Assembly (NCBI GenBank): GCA_017960765.1
Contig: JAGCYQ010000013.1
Coordinates: forward strand, 1-33,199
Direction of reading: 5' to 3'
From: Treponema sp.
GTDB taxonomy: Bacteria; Spirochaetota; Spirochaetia; Treponematales; Treponemataceae
Length of the DNA: 33,199 bases
Positions 23,314 to 32,124 of the stretch are shown piece by piece (the stretch's first letter is position 1; every line of letters starts with the position of its first letter). A program made the translations under genes and the position numbers. The notes beneath the pieces are model-generated. The model had not been told where the DNA came from, did no database searches, and saw only the letters and a program-made list of their open reading frames with translations.

Positions 23314-24372
23314 ATGAGAGACCATGTCAGTAAAAGGAAGGTTTTAAAGTTTATCTTACTCTTTGTTTTTGCCATTTTGATAGTTGGTGGTTTTCTGTTT
23401 TTTAAGAACCGCTCGGGTGACAAAGGCTCTCAGGCTCTTGATCCTCTGGTAAAAATCGAGAAGCCTGCATTCCAGAATATAAGCAGGACCCTGGTTTTGT
23501 CGGCCTATGTCGAGGCAAAGGACATGATACCTGTCATTCCACTTGTAAGCGGAACTATCCTTGAGTATCCAGTTGAAGTGGGGCAGGAGGTCAACGAGGG
23601 CGATGTCATTGCAAGGATAGACAGCGAGCCTTATGATGAGCAGGTCGTTCAGGCTAAGGCGGGTTATCTTGCCTATGAGAATTCCTTTGGACGCATTGCA
23701 AATCTCTACCGCTCAGGAAACGCCACGGCACAGAATTACGATCAGGCAAAGGCCGCAAGGGATTCTGCCAAGGCACAGTATGATCTTGCTTTGATGCAGC
23801 AGGGATATGCCACAGTACGTGCAAAGGCAAGCGGTACGGTGATTACGGTCATGTCTGCACAGGGAAGCACAGCCGCACAGGGACAGCCCATAGCAGTTAT
23901 CGCGGATTTGAATTCACTTGTCGTAAACCTCAAGGTCCCGGAAAAGTATTATTCGCTTATTGAAAACAACAAGGATACACTAACACTCACAGTCGCACAG
24001 AACGAGAGCAGCATAAGCTACAGTGCAAGCCCGGGTCCGATTGACCCCTATGTCAACCCGGAGACAAAGACATTCAACATGGAATGCAGGCTTGCGTCAG
24101 ACGGTTCAGTTAAGCTTCGTCCGGGAATGTTCGTAAAGGTCACGGTGGTTTATGACGAGCACAAGAACGCTCCAGTCATGCCCCAGAGCATAAGGAAAAC
24201 CGACGGTTCTGTATATCTTTATCAGGATGGAAAGGCCGTTTTCTGGGAGATGAAGCCAGAGCTTGAGAACGACGATTTCTTCATGGTGGATGAGTCGCAC
24301 GCCCAGTGTGATTTTATTGTTGACGGTCAGAACTCGGTTTTTGACGGACAGACGGTGAGGTTGCTTCCTTGA
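23314..24372 (+). CDS. HlyD/AcrA-type membrane fusion protein of an RND efflux pump
   Basis: 352 aa. Periplasmic adaptor linking the inner-membrane pump to the outer-membrane channel. One TM anchor (about residues 12-30) has no lipobox Cys, unlike lipid-anchored AcrA. Two lipoyl half-motifs surround a short helical hairpin: VIPLVSGTILEYPVEVGQEV (about 70-90) and VRAKASGTVITVMSAQGSTA (about 168-188), with the coiled segment between (NYDQAKAARDSAKAQYDLAL). A beta-barrel domain follows, ending near KLRPGMFVKVTV. I chose the ATG at 23314; a TTG at 23311 would add only one residue. It overlaps the pump gene by 4 nt. Confidence 0.92.
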   Translation: MRDHVSKRKVLKFILLFVFAILIVGGFLFFKNRSGDKGSQALDPLVKIEKPAFQNISRTLVLSAYVEAKDMIPVIPLVSGTILEYPVEVGQEVNEGDVIARIDSEPYDEQVVQAKAGYLAYENSFGRIANLYRSGNATAQNYDQAKAARDSAKAQYDLALMQQGYATVRAKASGTVITVMSAQGSTAAQGQPIAVIADLNSLVVNLKVPEKYYSLIENNKDTLTLTVAQNESSISYSASPGPIDPYVNPETKTFNMECRLASDGSVKLRPGMFVKVTVVYDEHKNAPVMPQSIRKTDGSVYLYQDGKAVFWEMKPELENDDFFMVDESHAQCDFIVDGQNSVFDGQTVRLLP

Positions 24373-27300
24373 AAACACCTGCAGAATTTGTAATAAGGCA
24401 TCCGGTTATAATCTCGATGTTCTTGATTGTGCTGTTTTTTTTCGGTGCATTCAGTCTGCAGAATCAAAACATAGAATTCATGGCTCCCATCAACCTGCCA
24501 AGTGTCATAGTCTACACAGTTTATCCGGGTGCCGGTGCAAGTGACGTTGAGCAGGATGTCACACGAATACTGGAGAATGATTTTGTAACGCTTCCAAACT
24601 ACAAGTCGATGAGCTCACAGTCCACGGACAGCCTTTCCTGGATAACGGTAACATATCACGACGGTTGTGATCCCTATGACCAGCTTGAGGAAATACGCTA
24701 CAGGATATCAACTTTGCTTGATCAGCTTCCATCTGGAATAAGCGGTCAGCCTCAGGCCATTGTCGGCGGTGCATCCATGATTCCTTCGATAAGTTTTTCC
24801 GTTGATGCGGGTGAGGACATTGCACGTACCACTGATTATATCGAGAACACCTTGCGTCCAAAAATAAATCAGGTGCCGTCTGTTGCGGAGGTATCTGTCT
24901 CTGGCGGAAAAAAGCTTCAGGTGAACATAAAGGTTAGGGCAGATGACTTACAGGCAAAGGGCATCCCGATTCTTCAGGTGTATCAGCTGCTTCAGGTGTC
25001 CAATTCAAGTCTGCCTCTGGGTAGCGGTGTCTATCAGGGAAACAATATCAGCATGCGATATGAAGGTTCCATCTCATCAATCGAGGATCTGCGTAACCTG
25101 ACTGTGGGTGCTGATGATAAAGGAAACATCATACGGCTTGAGGATGTTGCGGATGTTAGTCTTGCATATCCTGAGCAGACAATAATCGAGGAATCTGATT
25201 CAAGGCCTTTGATTCTGGTGTCGGTCACAAACCGCTCGGATGGGAACATCGTAAAGATTAACACGGCAATCAAAAAGATACTGGATCAGGAAACAAAGGC
25301 AACAAACGGTGCCGTAAAGTTCAACATGATCCTTGATTACAGCAACACCACCATGGCATCGTTAAAGACTGTGGTTCAAAGCGGAATCATAGGCGTAATC
25401 ATGGCCATGCTCATAATCTTCTTGTTCCTGATGGATGCAAAGGCCACAATCATAATCGGCATATCAATTCCACTGTCCTTGCTCTTTACTTTTTTAGGAA
25501 TGCAAATCTCAAACATTTCATTCAACCTGATGAGCTTGAGCGGTCTTGTTGCGGCGCTTGGCATGATAGTTGACTCTTCCATAGTCATGATTGAGGAAGT
25601 GTACCGCTATTATCTTTCAAATAAACATGGGGTTGAGCAGAGTATTGTCCGTGGAAGCAAGGAAGTCACGATGTCGATAATTGCCTCGGCATTAACAACG
25701 ATTGTAGTATTCTTCCCGATTGCATTCTTGACAGGACTCATCGGAATGATTCTAAAACCGATTGCGATCACTTTGATTTATGCCTTGTCATCTTCACTTA
25801 TAGTCGCGATTATCTTTGTTCCTTTCTTCATGAAGCTATTGATGACCGAGACTGTTCCGGTAAGAAAAGAGAATCCTGTTCAAAGATTCATTTCATGGCT
25901 GGAGAAAAAATACTGCAGGATGCTTAACTGGTGCCTGGACAACAAGATGTTCCTGATTCTGTTCTCTACGGTTCTTCTGGTTGTAACTCTTGTAATCGCT
26001 CTTTCCCTTGGCATTGCATTTTTGCCTTCAACAGATAACAGTGACTTTTACATGACATTGGAATTCCCAAAGACATATACCCTTGAACGTACAAAAGAAA
26101 AGACACGGCAGGCAGAAATAATCATGAGAGAGGAAGTTCCCGAGATAGAAAATCTTGTCTCTTCAATTGGAACAAGCTCTGACTATAGCTTTGGAAATTC
26201 AACATCTAATTATTCTCTTTTCCATGTGGTGCTGGTTCCTGTTGCAAAAAGAAAAAGATCCGTGCAGAAGATAATTCCTTTGGTGCAGGCGGCCGTTCAG
26301 GAGAAAATACCTGATGTAAACGTGACGATGGAAAACGGCGGATTTGACAAGCTACTTGGATATGCTTCCGGAGGCGGTGGATACGGTCTGACTCTTGTGT
26401 GCGAGGATATGGATAAGCTTTTGTCCGATGCCGCAAGAATTAAAGCCAAGCTTGAGACACACCCCAATGTTCTTTCTGCCCATGTTGACACTTCATTTGA
26501 CACAGACAATCTTACGATACGGGTAGTGCAGGATTACATGGCAAGCCTTGGAATCTCAAGTCAGGAAGCCGGATTCACGACTTTCCTTTTGTTCAATGGA
26601 ACCGACTGCGGAAAAATGACTGTTGACGGTGAAAGATATACAATGCATCTTGAAAGTGACCTTGCAGACAAGCCTCTTCATTCTGATGTGCTGAACAATA
26701 TTCAGGTCAAGTCGCTTGCGGGAACCATGGTGGATTTTTCAAATATAAGCGATTTCCAGATTGAACGCACCCTTAGTGCAATAAACCACAGTGACCGTGC
26801 AAAGACTGTTACGATTACGGCCCGACTTGATACCGAGGACTCAATGCCGGTTACACGCTACATAAACGATTACCTTTCTGCTAATCCGCTGACCGATGGA
26901 GTTACAAGCAAGACTGCAGGTATTGGTGAGTTGATTAGTGATACGCTTCCGTCCATGATACGTGCCCTGCTGATTGCGTTCTTCCTTGTGTACACGGTAA
27001 TGGTTCTTCAGTTTGAGAGATTCAGGCAGCCGTTGATTATTCTTGCGGGTATTCCTTTCTGCTTTATCGGTGTTACTGTGGGCCTTTTGATGTTCGGCTC
27101 TACCTTGAGTCTTGTTTCTCTTCTTGGAATTATTTCTCTTGGTGGAATTGTCGTAAATAACGGAATCATTCTGGTTGATTATATAAATCAAGTTCGCAAA
27201 AACAAGGGTGAGGATGACACCGTGGAAAACCTTAAGGAGACGATTACAACTGCAAGCTCCACAAGGGTACGGCCAATCTTCATGACAACTTTGACAACAA

Positions 27301-27479
27301 TGCTTGGAGTAATTCCAATGGCAATTGCAAGAGGCGAGGGTGCAGAACTTTATGCTCCTTTGGGTCAGGCGATTGCTGGCGGACTTTTGACTTCTACGCT
27401 TATAACTTTGTTCCTGATACCGACACTTTATTACATGAGCGAGAAAAAACGGATGGAAAAGAAAAATGAAAAAAAATAA
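24369..27479 (+). CDS. RND-family efflux pump, inner-membrane permease (HAE-1 type)
   Basis: 1036 aa. Proton-driven exporter, probably of drugs, bile-like amphiphiles or other hydrophobic compounds; the substrate cannot be read from the sequence. Typical layout: TM1 (VIRHPVIISMFLIVLFFF), a large periplasmic loop, TM2-6 (about 330-490), a second periplasmic loop and TM8-12 (about 865-1030). Where AcrB has Asp407-Asp408 in TM4 this protein has Asp402 followed by Ser (IVDSSIVMIEE), and in TM10 it has VVNNGIILVDY instead of the Lys940 context. Both are features of the VDNS/VNN subgroup. It starts with TTG, with GGTGAGG 8 nt upstream, overlapping the adaptor stop, and overlaps the channel gene by 14 nt. 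Confidence 0.95.
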   Translation: MKTPAEFVIRHPVIISMFLIVLFFFGAFSLQNQNIEFMAPINLPSVIVYTVYPGAGASDVEQDVTRILENDFVTLPNYKSMSSQSTDSLSWITVTYHDGCDPYDQLEEIRYRISTLLDQLPSGISGQPQAIVGGASMIPSISFSVDAGEDIARTTDYIENTLRPKINQVPSVAEVSVSGGKKLQVNIKVRADDLQAKGIPILQVYQLLQVSNSSLPLGSGVYQGNNISMRYEGSISSIEDLRNLTVGADDKGNIIRLEDVADVSLAYPEQTIIEESDSRPLILVSVTNRSDGNIVKINTAIKKILDQETKATNGAVKFNMILDYSNTTMASLKTVVQSGIIGVIMAMLIIFLFLMDAKATIIIGISIPLSLLFTFLGMQISNISFNLMSLSGLVAALGMIVDSSIVMIEEVYRYYLSNKHGVEQSIVRGSKEVTMSIIASALTTIVVFFPIAFLTGLIGMILKPIAITLIYALSSSLIVAIIFVPFFMKLLMTETVPVRKENPVQRFISWLEKKYCRMLNWCLDNKMFLILFSTVLLVVTLVIALSLGIAFLPSTDNSDFYMTLEFPKTYTLERTKEKTRQAEIIMREEVPEIENLVSSIGTSSDYSFGNSTSNYSLFHVVLVPVAKRKRSVQKIIPLVQAAVQEKIPDVNVTMENGGFDKLLGYASGGGGYGLTLVCEDMDKLLSDAARIKAKLETHPNVLSAHVDTSFDTDNLTIRVVQDYMASLGISSQEAGFTTFLLFNGTDCGKMTVDGERYTMHLESDLADKPLHSDVLNNIQVKSLAGTMVDFSNISDFQIERTLSAINHSDRAKTVTITARLDTEDSMPVTRYINDYLSANPLTDGVTSKTAGIGELISDTLPSMIRALLIAFFLVYTVMVLQFERFRQPLIILAGIPFCFIGVTVGLLMFGSTLSLVSLLGIISLGGIVVNNGIILVDYINQVRKNKGEDDTVENLKETITTASSTRVRPIFMTTLTTMLGVIPMAIARGEGAELYAPLGQAIAGGLLTSTLITLFLIPTLYYMSEKKRMEKKNEKK

Positions 27480-28857
27480 GATGATTATTATTCTTTCTGT
27501 CATATCCTCGATGTGCTTCTCCTACACGCAGGAAGAGCTCCTTGAAAGCCTGTATCAAAACAATGCGGAGATAATTAAGGCCGAGTCTGATTACATGCAG
27601 GCATGCCTTGATGTAAAGGATGCAAAAGGTGGGCTTGGTCCTTCAATTGATCTTCAGGTCAGCGGAACATACATGGTAAATCCTCCAATCGGTGAGATCT
27701 CGATAGGAACAGAAGAATTGGTTTCACTTTTGTCTGTCAACGGATATAACATTCCTTTCCCTATACCTCCGCAGGATAATAACTCGGTTGTTCTGTATGA
27801 GGGAATGGAGCATACCCTCTACAGTTTTCAGCTGACACTTACACAACCGATTTTTACCTGGGGCAAGCTATTGAATGCAGTGAAACTTTATGAGCAGGTT
27901 GCAGACATAAGGCTCTTGCAGAAAAATGATTTGATTCGCAAAAAAGAAATTGAATTGTTGACTCGTGAGACAGCACTTTATTTTATCAGTCAGATTGAAA
28001 AAATACTTGATGAGCAGTCAGTTCATGCAAACCGTCTTGTGGAGATATCCCAGGCCTATGCAAATAACGGTCTCCTTCTAAACCAGGATGTCCTGAATGC
28101 AAAGCTTCAGGCTCAGGAAGTTGACATTGCAAAAAAGAACCTTCAGCGGGAAAAAGAGATTCAGCTGATCGAGATACAGAAAATGTTCTCCGGGGAAGTT
28201 GATGTTTCACAGATAGACTATGTTCCTGATGAAAAAAAACTCAGGACATTCTTGTCGCTTCCACGCTCAACACTGGAAGATTATGCCGAAAACGATGATA
28301 ACAATCAGATTAAAATATTGAATGCATTGATTGAGACATCAAAACTTGCAAAGAAAATAGCTGATGCCTCGGTGTATTGGAAACCGGATATTGCATTGCA
28401 GTCATCGCTTGGATATACAGGTCAGCGTTTCCCCTTTATTCAGGATGACTGGAATGACTATGGGAAATATTCATTGAATTTTTCTCTTGGAATACGTGCA
28501 ACAGTCTGGGACGGCGGTAAAGCAATCAGGAACATAAAAAGAAAAGAAGATGACCTGAATGTCGCGATAAATCAATACAATGATTCTGTCCTGCAGTTAA
28601 AGATGGCGGCGGCTACAGCGTATTCAGACATGGCTCTGGCAGAAAGTAAATGGCAGTATCAGAAGCTACTTATAGAAAATGACGAGCTTAAGCTAAAACT
28701 TCATGAAAGTGAATACAAGGCCGGCTACGGAACTGAGATTGATGTGCTAAAGGCAAAGATTCAGAAGCTTACGGATACAATTACGTCATATCAATTGCAG
28801 ACTGATATGTACATGAACTGCCTTACTTTGGATTATCTTACAGGTGGAAGACTTTAA
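27466..28857 (+). CDS. TolC-like outer-membrane efflux channel
   Basis: 463 aa. A signal peptide (MKKNKMIIILSVISSMCFS) is followed by two repeats of the outer-membrane efflux protein fold: long helices (residues about 130-215 and 345-420) alternating with beta segments (LTLTQPIFTWGKLLN; LGIRATVWDGGKAIRN). It should form the trimeric exit duct for the adaptor and pump encoded just upstream. The start at 27466 lies inside the pump gene; an ATG at 27481 would still leave a possible signal but shorten its basic end. It ends 11 nt before the convergent permease gene; no terminator hairpin is evident between them. Confidence 0.92.
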   Translation: MKKNKMIIILSVISSMCFSYTQEELLESLYQNNAEIIKAESDYMQACLDVKDAKGGLGPSIDLQVSGTYMVNPPIGEISIGTEELVSLLSVNGYNIPFPIPPQDNNSVVLYEGMEHTLYSFQLTLTQPIFTWGKLLNAVKLYEQVADIRLLQKNDLIRKKEIELLTRETALYFISQIEKILDEQSVHANRLVEISQAYANNGLLLNQDVLNAKLQAQEVDIAKKNLQREKEIQLIEIQKMFSGEVDVSQIDYVPDEKKLRTFLSLPRSTLEDYAENDDNNQIKILNALIETSKLAKKIADASVYWKPDIALQSSLGYTGQRFPFIQDDWNDYGKYSLNFSLGIRATVWDGGKAIRNIKRKEDDLNVAINQYNDSVLQLKMAAATAYSDMALAESKWQYQKLLIENDELKLKLHESEYKAGYGTEIDVLKAKIQKLTDTITSYQLQTDMYMNCLTLDYLTGGRL

Positions 28858-28868
28858 TTCTGTTTATC

Positions 28869-29711
28869 TTATTTTTCTTCAAGCTGCTTTTTCTGCGGAA
28901 TAATCAGGATCAGAAGAAGCGAGATGATATACGGTAAAGCCAGCAATACCGATGAAGGAATGTGCTCAAAAACCGAAATGTTCTGTATGTAGGATGATGC
29001 ATATTCTGCAATGGAGAAGACAAAAACTGCTCCCACTACAAGAATGGGGTTTTTGCGTCCAAGGAACACAGCCGCCAAAGCAGTCCATCCTCTTCCGCCA
29101 GACATGCCCGGAACGAAAGAAGATATACGCATGGCATAGGCACAACCCGCCAACGCACCTGCACTTGAAGCAATTATCCATGAAAGATTCTTGTAATGCA
29201 GAGGATTGTTGCCCTGAGCACTAAGGACATCCGGATCGCTTCCTGTAATCCTTATCTTTAATCCGGTACGTGTAAAATAAAGCGTAAAGATAATCGCAAA
29301 CGAGGAGATGTAGCAGAACACCGAGGAAATTATTTTTGCATTGGTCTGAGAGAAAATAAAGTTCTGGTCGTAAAGTACTCCACGTGTCCCGAATATCTGC
29401 GCGGAAAGGAATGAGCATAATGCGGAAAGCAAAAGGTTTATAGCGATAGAAATAAGGAACACAGATGCATTAAGTTTTGTTGATATAAGGTCAAGTATAA
29501 AGACAATCAAGGTACATATCAGCACAGAAAAAACGATGCCGAGAAACACAGAGTTGAATTTCAGCGAGAACACAAAGCAGAAGAATGCCCCAAGGTTGAT
29601 AATGGATTCCATGAACATCGCAAGACGGCCTGCGTATTCACTTATCAAGGCACCAAGGGTAATCAGCAGTAGAGGAGAAGCAGTCAAGATAATCGAAAGG
29701 ACAATATTCAT
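28869..29711 (-). CDS. ABC transporter permease (BMP/nucleoside importer), second subunit
   Basis: 280 aa, highly hydrophobic with about eight TM segments. Member of the branched-chain/sugar-type permease family (BPD_transp_2), with a GxxSxGAL(A)G-like region here reading IASSAGALAGCAYAMRISSFVPGMS (about 180-205). That family includes the YufQ-type nucleoside permeases. It overlaps the partner permease by 4 nt (ATGA). It is last in a four-gene import operon, and the two permeases should form a heterodimer. The substrate is inferred from the BMP-type binding protein. Confidence 0.88.
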   Translation of the reverse strand: MNIVLSIILTASPLLLITLGALISEYAGRLAMFMESIINLGAFFCFVFSLKFNSVFLGIVFSVLICTLIVFILDLISTKLNASVFLISIAINLLLSALCSFLSAQIFGTRGVLYDQNFIFSQTNAKIISSVFCYISSFAIIFTLYFTRTGLKIRITGSDPDVLSAQGNNPLHYKNLSWIIASSAGALAGCAYAMRISSFVPGMSGGRGWTALAAVFLGRKNPILVVGAVFVFSIAEYASSYIQNISVFEHIPSSVLLALPYIISLLLILIIPQKKQLEEK

Positions 29712-30715
29712 TTTTCTTTTCTCCTTTTGATAAACGGAATTGCGATTGAAAATAAGATGCAGCTCTGAACTATTCCGCTTATGTCAAAGTTAAATCCCTG
29801 TGTCAGCCCGACTCTGTCTGCCGATGTGTAAATCCATGCAAGAACCAAAGCTGATGGAATAATTGATATGGGGTTTCCTGATGCAATCAATGCAACACTG
29901 AGTGCGTTCCAGCCCATTCCAGAATAGAATCCCTGATGGCAAGTGTAATAGGTTCCCGCAACAGATAAAAATCCTGTAAGCGAATGCAATGCCCCGGATA
30001 TGCAGAGAGTTGATGCTGTGTTAAGCTTTGAGGAATAGCCGCTGTATTTTGCAAAAAGAGGAGCCTTTCCCCAGATGATTGTTTTTCGTCCCGCATAGGT
30101 TTTTGTGTAGATGAAGAATGCAAGAATGCAGACAGACAGTGCAATGAAGATAACTGATGTCAAAGGTGAAGGTGAAAATATCCTTGGAATTTTAAAGCAG
30201 TCTTTTATGTAGGGAAGGGCAATCAGGTTCTGATCTGTTTTTCCGTTGATAGAGGTGATTAATCCGTCAGCAAGGGGAATTATTGCCGCGCTCAATAAAA
30301 AGCTTGTAAGAAGGACTTCTGTTCCACGTAGTTCCTTGAGCAATGCAGAAAATCCAGTTAGGAATGCACCGATTAAAACACAAAGAATCAATGCAAGCGT
30401 AAACTGCAATACAGGATGAATGCCCATGTCTGCTGATAAAATCAGGCCTGCAATCAATCCGCCCGCATAAATCTGACCTTCACCGCCCAGGTTCATGTTG
30501 CCGCCCTTTATCGCAATCAAGGCACCGCAACCGGATATCATGAGCATGGAAGCCGTGTTGAGCATGAGCCCGAAATAATATTTGCTTGTAAAAGTTCCTG
30601 TGAATAAAAGCGAAATGGATTCAGCTGGCTTTTTACCGCATGTGATTATAATGAGGATGCAGACAGAAAGACCTGCAAGGGGAGCCATGAAAGATTTTAA
30701 CGAAAAGTTTTTCAA
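29708..30715 (-). CDS. ABC transporter permease (BMP/nucleoside importer), first subunit
   Basis: 335 aa with about nine or ten TM segments. It carries the NLGGEGQIYAGGL sequence (about 76-88) typical of the YufP/RbsC-like permease that pairs with BMP-family binding proteins, and a later SGALHSLTGFLSVAGTYY region. The start is TTG at 30715, inside a 4-nt TTGA overlap with the ATPase stop, and AAGGAGGG lies upstream; there is no nearby ATG before residue 10. Confidence 0.9.
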   Translation of the reverse strand: MKNFSLKSFMAPLAGLSVCILIIITCGKKPAESISLLFTGTFTSKYYFGLMLNTASMLMISGCGALIAIKGGNMNLGGEGQIYAGGLIAGLILSADMGIHPVLQFTLALILCVLIGAFLTGFSALLKELRGTEVLLTSFLLSAAIIPLADGLITSINGKTDQNLIALPYIKDCFKIPRIFSPSPLTSVIFIALSVCILAFFIYTKTYAGRKTIIWGKAPLFAKYSGYSSKLNTASTLCISGALHSLTGFLSVAGTYYTCHQGFYSGMGWNALSVALIASGNPISIIPSALVLAWIYTSADRVGLTQGFNFDISGIVQSCILFSIAIPFIKRRKEK

Positions 30716-32124
30716 TTGTCGCCCTCCTTGGAAAAAGAAAGGTGAGTGTATCCCTGCTCAAGAGAATAAACCCTGTTGCATATTGTTAGCGGAAAATCCT
30801 GTGCCCCAACAATCAGGACTGCCGCTCCGTCATTTGCAAGCCTGACAGTTTTTTTTACAAGCTCTGCCTGAGACTCAACATCAAGGCCATGTAATGGATT
30901 GCACAATATTACAAGCTTTGGATTAGTGGAAAGCTCACGTGCGACTATGAGCCTCTGAAGCATGCCGCCGCTAAGATTGGAGCATGATTCCTCCGGCTGT
31001 ATGTTTACCTTTGCCTCGTTTATAAGTGAAAGACAAAAATCCCTGCTGAATTTTTTCTGGTATGTTGAGAGCATTTCTGCCACTGTAAGTCCTGGATTTG
31101 CCGCCCTGAATGTCTTATCGCTCGGGATTATCGCCGCATTGTGTTTCCTTAAAAATGCTGTTGAATATTTTTTCCTCTGTAAATCTAGGATCTGTGTGTT
31201 ACCGTCAGAGGATGTGAACTCTACTGTTCCTTTTGCTTTTTCTGTCTCTATTCCGCAGATAAGGTTCTCAAGAGTGTCTATAGCCGCTTCTTTTAGGCCA
31301 AGAACTGCCGTTATCTCCGCGTAATTCACTTTTATGCTTGCGTCAAGTAAGGCGCTTTTGTTCTGGGGATGGCTTGAGGCATGGATAAAACTAAGGCATG
31401 CTCTTGAGCTGTTTCCTTCAAGAACAAGATTCTCTGACTGTCGTGAGCTTTCTTTTTCGTATTGCTCGGAGAATTCTTTTGCACTCTGGTAGTCCCTCCA
31501 CAATACTCCGTCCTTTAATATCCTGACAGTATCTGCATGCTTTGCGGCCTCTGCCATGCTGTGTGTGATGACAATTACAGTCCTTCCGTTGGCACAGAAT
31601 TCCTTCAGCTTTGAATAAAGAAAATCCCTTTCCTTTGAATCAAGGAATGCTGACGGTTCATCAAGAATAAGGCATGATGGGTCTTTTATGAGTGCAGATA
31701 ACAGTGCCGCATAGAACCTGTGGTTTCCGCCAAGGTCACGTATCTTTGTGTTAAGGTTAAGAGAAGGTGCCCAGAGTTTCTGCAATTCCTCAAGTTTTTC
31801 CCTGTGGATTTTTTTCCCTTCTGCAAGCTGGACATTTTCCCATGCGTTCAACGAGGATGCCAAAAGAGGCCTTTGCTGGACAATCGAAATGCCCGCCTTT
31901 ATCGCATCAGCCTCTGACTTGAATGTGACCTCGTGATCATCGATAAATATTTTTCCTTTGGTCATTTGAATCGAGCCTGAAAGTATCTTTGCAAGTGTAG
32001 TCTTACCCGCTCCGTTTTCACCCAGCAGTGCATGGATTTTGCCGCTTTGAAAATTGAGTGATACATCCTGGAGGACGGTTTTTAATTTATAACTCTTGCA
32101 TATATTCTCAAGCCCGATGTTCAT
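30712..32124 (-). CDS. Double-domain ABC ATPase of BMP/nucleoside importer
   Basis: 470 aa, two nucleotide-binding domains in one chain, as in RbsA/MglA/YufO-type transporters. Domain 1 has Walker A GENGAGKTT (about 35-43) and Walker B LILDEPSAFLD with the switch VITHS, but its signature reads LGGNH instead of LSGGQ. Domain 2 has no P-loop lysine (AVLGLKEAAIDTL), a good LSGGMLQR signature, and Walker B LVILCNPLHGLD with Asn at the usual Glu. One composite site should hydrolyse ATP and the other should not. It is shorter than many relatives (about 500 aa). It starts next to the stop of the binding-protein gene. Confidence 0.93.
   Translation of the reverse strand: MNIGLENICKSYKLKTVLQDVSLNFQSGKIHALLGENGAGKTTLAKILSGSIQMTKGKIFIDDHEVTFKSEADAIKAGISIVQQRPLLASSLNAWENVQLAEGKKIHREKLEELQKLWAPSLNLNTKIRDLGGNHRFYAALLSALIKDPSCLILDEPSAFLDSKERDFLYSKLKEFCANGRTVIVITHSMAEAAKHADTVRILKDGVLWRDYQSAKEFSEQYEKESSRQSENLVLEGNSSRACLSFIHASSHPQNKSALLDASIKVNYAEITAVLGLKEAAIDTLENLICGIETEKAKGTVEFTSSDGNTQILDLQRKKYSTAFLRKHNAAIIPSDKTFRAANPGLTVAEMLSTYQKKFSRDFCLSLINEAKVNIQPEESCSNLSGGMLQRLIVARELSTNPKLVILCNPLHGLDVESQAELVKKTVRLANDGAAVLIVGAQDFPLTICNRVYSLEQGYTHLSFSKEGDN

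Noticed and set aside
26841..27503. A 220-codon minus-strand frame at the end of the RND pump gene
   Set aside because: It is antisense to conserved TM8-12 codons, with a product of low-complexity polar residues and no family pattern.
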